Source: Larimichthys crocea
Taxonomy: Eukaryota; Chordata; Actinopteri; Sciaenidae
NCBI RefSeq assembly: GCF_000972845.2
Contig: NC_040017.1
Coordinates: 23,211,606 to 23,275,605, forward strand
DNA length: 64,000 bases
Direction of reading: 5' to 3'
Shown: positions 52,001 to 64,000 of the stretch, piece after piece
Layout: the number at the start of each line of letters is the position of its first letter
Position numbering within the stretch: the first letter of the stretch is position 1
Notes under the pieces: generated by a model
Told to the model about the DNA's origin: nothing
What the model saw: only the letters and a program-made list of their open reading frames with translations
The model's database searches: none
Position numbers and translations under genes: made by a program

Positions 52001-52255
52001 GACTTTAGAAGCTCCACAGTTTTTAACCAATCATTGACAATGCCAAGCAACTAATAATAAAAGATCAATTTTAGTGAAATTAAAAGTCTTGTTTATTTAT
52101 TTTACCTACATAATAATATATAATAATTCAACTTATGATCCTCCAATGTTTCCCCCACGCACATTACAACAATACTGCACCTTACCTTTCCAGATGTCAC
52201 CTTTGAATGTGTCGTACATGGTTTTAGAGGGTAAATCCATCGCGGTTGCCTGCAT
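39655..52255 (-). CDS. brca2: BRCA2 DNA repair protein, complete, 26 coding exons
   Basis: Coding exons (5' to 3'): 52186-52255, 51658-51891, 51394-51457, 51133-51185, 51013-51041, 50796-50907, 50649-50704, 50373-50457, 49590-50258, 44572-49479, 44169-44267, 44014-44083, 43451-43932, 43173-43363, 42893-43080, 42645-42815, 42058-42427, 41820-41975, 41586-41733, 41401-41513, 41117-41315, 40867-41033, 40642-40780, 40298-40554, 40081-40212, 39655-40005. All phases close, giving 3170 residues (human 3418). Several exon lengths equal the human ones (70, 188, 171, 156, 199, 139). Parts: PALB2-binding N terminus with DWFEAL; BRC array in the giant exon; helical/OB1/tower/OB2/OB3 DNA-binding region about 2310-3050; C-terminal basic [11 protein letters not shown]. 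It loads RAD51 onto RPA-coated single-stranded DNA in homologous recombination. The protein ends soon after the [13 protein letters not shown] block, short of the human tail. The start was chosen as the first in-frame ATG of exon 2. Confidence 0.97.
40081..43363 (-). other. brca2: brca2 DNA-binding region (exons 15-26)
   Basis: These exons encode the conserved helical, OB1, tower, OB2 and OB3 segments, the part that contacts single-stranded DNA and DSS1. Visible anchors are [123 protein letters not shown] and [12 protein letters not shown]. The intron between exons 14 and 15 (43364-43450, 87 bp) has no stop in frame and could be mistaken for coding sequence. The intron after exon 15 starts with GC (CAG|GCAAGA) instead of GT. 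Confidence 0.9.
44572..49479 (-). other. brca2: brca2 giant exon 11 with 14 BRC repeats
   Basis: This 4908-bp exon (human exon 11 is about 4.9 kb) encodes residues 458-2093. Fourteen BRC-type RAD51-binding repeats are readable, with cores (5' to 3') near 48716, 48020, 47605, 47425, 47265, 47095, 46665, 46520, 46360, 46195, 45765, 45620, 45460 and 45295. Cores read FKTS, FKTA, then three rounds of FCTA / FQTA, FQAA or FQKA / FLAA / FSTA. The FxxA contact motif is kept in all but the first, which has Ser. Human BRCA2 has eight BRC repeats. The block [10 protein letters not shown]...QFEFTQFR between repeats 1 and 2 also aligns with human BRCA2. Confidence 0.93.
45217..47106 (-). repeat. brca2: 900-bp in-frame tandem duplication of four BRC repeats
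   Basis: Positions x and x+900 are nearly identical from about 45217 to 46206, giving about 2.1 copies of a 900-bp (300-codon) unit. Each unit holds four BRC repeats (FCTA, FQ-A, FLAA, FSTA types) plus spacers. An older, clearly diverged third unit lies upstream at about 47110-47760. Because the unit is a multiple of three, the frame is preserved. The two young units differ at scattered positions, which argues against a simple copy error in assembly. Confidence 0.93.
52186..52255 (-). other. brca2: brca2 first coding exon (exon 2)
   Basis: Encodes [20 protein letters not shown] and a few more residues. The exon runs from the acceptor at 52283 to the donor at 52186 (GTAAGG). In-frame ATGs occur at 52255, 52240 and 52219. 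The first is taken as the start because it gives an exon coding length close to that of human exon 2. Confidence 0.75.
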
Positions 52256-52583
52256 ACTGCCTGAAGTGTGTCGTATAGTGCACCTGAAAAGACATTTTCA
52301 CCAGGACTCCGATTTAAAAAAAGCAGAAGTTGGTTTAAACTCGTTAGCTTTCAGATTAATGATGCGGTACATAACAACTAACAACGTTAGCTCACGTTAA
52401 CGTGAGACATATCGTGACATTAAACCTGCTTATCACGACTTGAAGAGAGAAAGGCCAACCGACCTTTGATTCACAGCCGTGCCAGACTACAAACATCCAG
52501 GTTAACTCACAGTCACTGCTGCTCATTCACAAAAAAGAAACCAGTAAAAGCAGATTTAGCTTTTTAAAGTAACTTAAACTCAC

Positions 52584-52740
52584 CATGACGGTGCGCGAGC
52601 GTGCTGTCGCGATTAAACTGCTAAACTAAATGTCGACGACAGACGACAAAATAAGAGCGAAAGAGCTCTTGCGTGTTAAACTAGCTAGTTCGAGCCTGCT
52701 GCGAAAACAAACCTCGCGCGCCAACCACCGGAAGCTAGTT
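52584..52740 (-). promoter_or_regulatory. brca2: brca2 promoter and noncoding exon 1
   Basis: A CpG-rich block ends on the minus strand in a donor (TCATG|GTGAGT at 52584), as expected for noncoding exon 1. Upstream elements include an ETS-type CCGGAAG (52728-52734, plus orientation) and an E2F-like TTGGCGCG on the minus strand (about 52715-52724), fitting a cell-cycle-regulated promoter. The transcription start cannot be placed exactly. Confidence 0.6.
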
Positions 52741-53209
52741 TAACGACTTCAAAATAAGAGTCCGGTTTAAATTTAATATCATTTCTACATTATGTTCAGT
52801 TGTTTACATGTACATATGGGGTACTTATTACATGTATATTATAGGATGAAACTGTAAACGATAGCTGGTGATTGTGCTCGCATTTTTTCCACAATAAATA
52901 TAGCATAAAACTATTTTATTTCTACGGTCACTCTATTTGCATAGATGTTTAGCACGGGTTAACTTCTTATATATTTATTTTCTATGCAAATGTTTAACTC
53001 CTCTGCACATTTTCAGTTCCTCTGTGCATATTTAAACCCTATGCAAATGTTTAATTTTGCTACAGATGTTTCATTTCTCTGTACATATTTAAATTTAGAT
53101 CTATCTCAGGTTATTTTTAAGGTATGGTTACTGTGTTATAGGTTAATCCTAAAGTATGTTTAATGTATGTTTGCATGCTGCTACTGGATGCTTGGATTTC
53201 CTTCAGGAA

Positions 53210-53254
<45 letters not shown>

Positions 53255-53586
53255 AAATGATTAGATTATTAGAATTATTATAACTCAAATCAATGCATGC
53301 AGTTTATACTGTATATGCTGTCACATCCCCTTGCAGGAAACTTATTTATTTCAGCATCCTATGCACTCTGCGTCTTGTATACTGTATATCTATGTGTGTA
53401 TATATAGTACTTCAATGTTTATGTATGTTTACTTTGTCAAGCTTCCTGTCTTTGTATGCCTAAAACTGTATGTGCACACATACCTGGCGAATAAAAGTGA
53501 TTTTGACGTTGTCATCCACCATGATATGCAAATCATAATAATAATATCACAAATCAAAAGTGAAACCACAGTTAACAAATGTAAGT
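52741..53586. other. Intergenic spacer between fry and brca2
   Basis: AT-rich spacer of under 1 kb. It holds three octamer-type ATGCAAAT/ATTTGCAT motifs (about 52933, 52983, 53040) within a degenerate tandem repeat, and a tetranucleotide microsatellite at 53211. No coding exon was recognised. Confidence 0.5.
53211..53254. repeat. (TATC)n tetranucleotide microsatellite
   Basis: About eleven uninterrupted units. Confidence 0.95.
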
Positions 53587-53592
53587 TTTATT
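53587..53592 (-). terminator. fry: Candidate poly(A) signal of fry
   Basis: AATAAA on the minus strand about 1.16 kb beyond the fry stop. The intervening sequence (53593-54748) has no coding character and is probably 3' UTR. Confidence 0.5.
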
Positions 53593-54748
53593 TTTCTTGT
53601 TACATAAGTGTACAGAACACCAAAGTACAGTACATTGCAAAGGCAGTAGTATTTACAAGGCGAGAGGCTACACCAACAGTTATTGTGGAAGCTTTACAAA
53701 TATGTAGCTATCTCTTTCACTCTACATGCAACTCAAATTGTAAGTTCATAAAAATACAATCTTATGAGTCTGAGCAAATCCCCCATTGCACTATGTACAA
53801 TTATTCAGTTAAAATAGTTTCTATATTTGTTCATAAACATTACTATTACACTTTATAGTACATAGGATTTGCAAGCTTGGCAGGTTTAACAGATGAAACA
53901 AAATATTTGTTTTCTATAAATCTAGTCTGATAAAAGCACGTTTTTCTCTTGCAAATAATATAAATAACTTAACTAACTGCTAAAAGCTGCACAGTTAAAA
54001 GGTACAGTAAGATGTTTTAAGTAACAGATAACCCACACAGCAGCATGTAGTGTAGGTTTGGGAGACATTACAGTAGTTTTGCAGCATGTCGATGTAGTTA
54101 AATGTGAACAATTTATATAAATCAGTATCCATTATTCCATCTGTGATGGTCGTCAAGTTTATATCTCAAACACTCAAGCACCCACACACAACACACCCAC
54201 ACACAAACACACAAAAAGACCCATTACTTTCACCAAGTGATGAGGCCTCCCTTTTCCTGTATTCACAATATTCATTTTTTTCCCCCAATCCTATGATATT
54301 CAAATACATTCTTTCAGGATACAGTAAAAGTCTTCCCCTTCTGTGAAGGATTGCACATTTTCCCTTGACAATTAAAACAACATAACTGAAAGAGAATCAC
54401 TTAGCTTTGGTATGTCATTTGTTAAAAGTTAAAGTTGTTGACCTCAGTAGCAAGTGGTCGCTTTGTGACAATTTCTATTATTAGTGCAATAAAAGCCTAC
54501 GTTTCTTTGCAGCTGCAAAGTCTCTCATCTTTCTAAAAAACAACAACAGTATTGCTGCACATCTGAATATCTGACTTCATGACATTCAGATGATCTCTGA
54601 GCAAAAAAGAGGAAAGAGGTTTTGGGTATTTCCAGGAGAGAGCAGAGTGCTTGGTAACCACTGAGATGATAGCAGCAATCCCAGACAGGACCAGAGACTA
54701 GGCATGGGACAGGGCGCTGTGCAGATGTCACACGCTGCTGAATCGGCA

Positions 54749-63316
<8,568 letters not shown>

Positions 63317-64000
63317 CTAACAGCATGGATACAAAAAACAAAGAGACGTGCAGACAGAGGCCTTGATGAGTCAGGGAAAGTTTGAAGAAGAGAAGGTCTC
63401 CTTCTCCGCTTAGTCAATCGATGACTCAGGCTCCACAGCAGCTCCTGCTTCGTCAGGACTTTGACAGGTCTAGGATGACCGTAAAACGATCAGTGTTTCA
63501 ATATAATAATGTTAACAAGTTTAATTCCACTTGGCATTCCAACTGCGTGAAGCATTTGAGGAAAGATAACCCTGCTTTTCTCCGGCTTTATCCCTCAGTC
63601 TAAAAATATCTTGTTTTTTTTAAGGAATATCAGTGGTTTATCCAGTGTGTCTCAAGTTTAAATACACACGCTTTTGACTATCCACTAAGACTCACTGATC
63701 CACATACAAAGGACGGCAGCAAAGGGCTGACATCATTTCCTGCCATTCATGAACTACACAAATAGCTCCCTGTTCAGTTCCCACACATACACCACTCTGT
63801 CTGTATCTTTGACATCACTTTCCAGCTCTGCACTGCTTGCCTAATTGTGTTTACCTTTCAAGCTCTCAAGCTAATCTCAAGAGGTTTGGCTAAAAGACAT
63901 ATCAGCATTGAGGAAAGGGAAGAAATGTTTCCTTTCCAAAAAGCTTAACAAGATTCCACACAACCTCAACAAGCACCACACCCTGGAAAATACAGGAAAA
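63317..64000 (-). other. fry: Intron of fry at the right edge
   Basis: No further fry exon was recognised. The sequence is presumably the intron upstream of the exon starting at 63316; the rest of the gene lies beyond the window. Confidence 0.5.

Overview
The window is nuclear DNA of a teleost fish, probably a percomorph. The reasons are compact GT-AG introns of about 70-100 bp in several genes, many (CA)n microsatellites, decayed Tc1-type and LINE-type repeats, and the gene content. No prokaryotic features, CRISPR array, rRNA or tRNA gene was seen. All functional calls come from reading translations, splice signals and reading-frame continuity by eye; no database search was run.

Layout, left to right. 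(1) 1-9.5 kb: a long disordered, acidic coding exon on the minus strand (1890-2831) of an unidentified gene that runs off the left edge, then about 6 kb with no recognisable gene. (2) 9.5-24.6 kb: a 7.4 kb segment present twice, the copies meeting exactly at a 57-base N gap (16955-17011). Each copy carries a decayed Tc1-like element and a plus-strand histone deacetylase gene. The gene in the second copy is complete over eight exons (371 aa); the one in the first copy is full of small indels. The geometry suggests unmerged contig ends rather than a biological duplication. (3) 25.2-30.7 kb: trmt9b on the minus strand, a Trm9-like methyltransferase, tail to tail with the deacetylase gene. (4) 30.9-36.2 kb: intergenic DNA with a 5'-truncated L1-type fragment. 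(5) 36.2-38.6 kb: n4bp2l2, minus. (6) 39.2-52.7 kb: complete brca2, minus, with 26 coding exons that join in frame into a predicted 3170-aa protein. (7) 53.6 kb to the right edge: the last exons of fry, minus, with the 5' part outside the window.

The block fry - brca2 - n4bp2l2 corresponds to human 13q13, whereas TRMT9B lies on human 8p22; the fish window places them side by side. brca2 acts in RAD51 loading and homologous recombination, fry in NDR-kinase and microtubule regulation, trmt9b belongs to the tRNA wobble-uridine methyltransferase family, and n4bp2l2 carries a P-loop kinase-like domain. Nothing suggests that these genes form one functional unit; the linkage is ordinary vertebrate synteny.

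The points most worth a second look are: an expanded BRC array in brca2 (14 repeats, including an exact 900-bp, four-BRC tandem duplication); a cyanobacterial/plant-type histone deacetylase in a vertebrate; the duplication bounded by the gap; a probable 9-nt microexon in fry; and several upstream ORFs, including a run of about ten consecutive AUG codons in the probable trmt9b leader.
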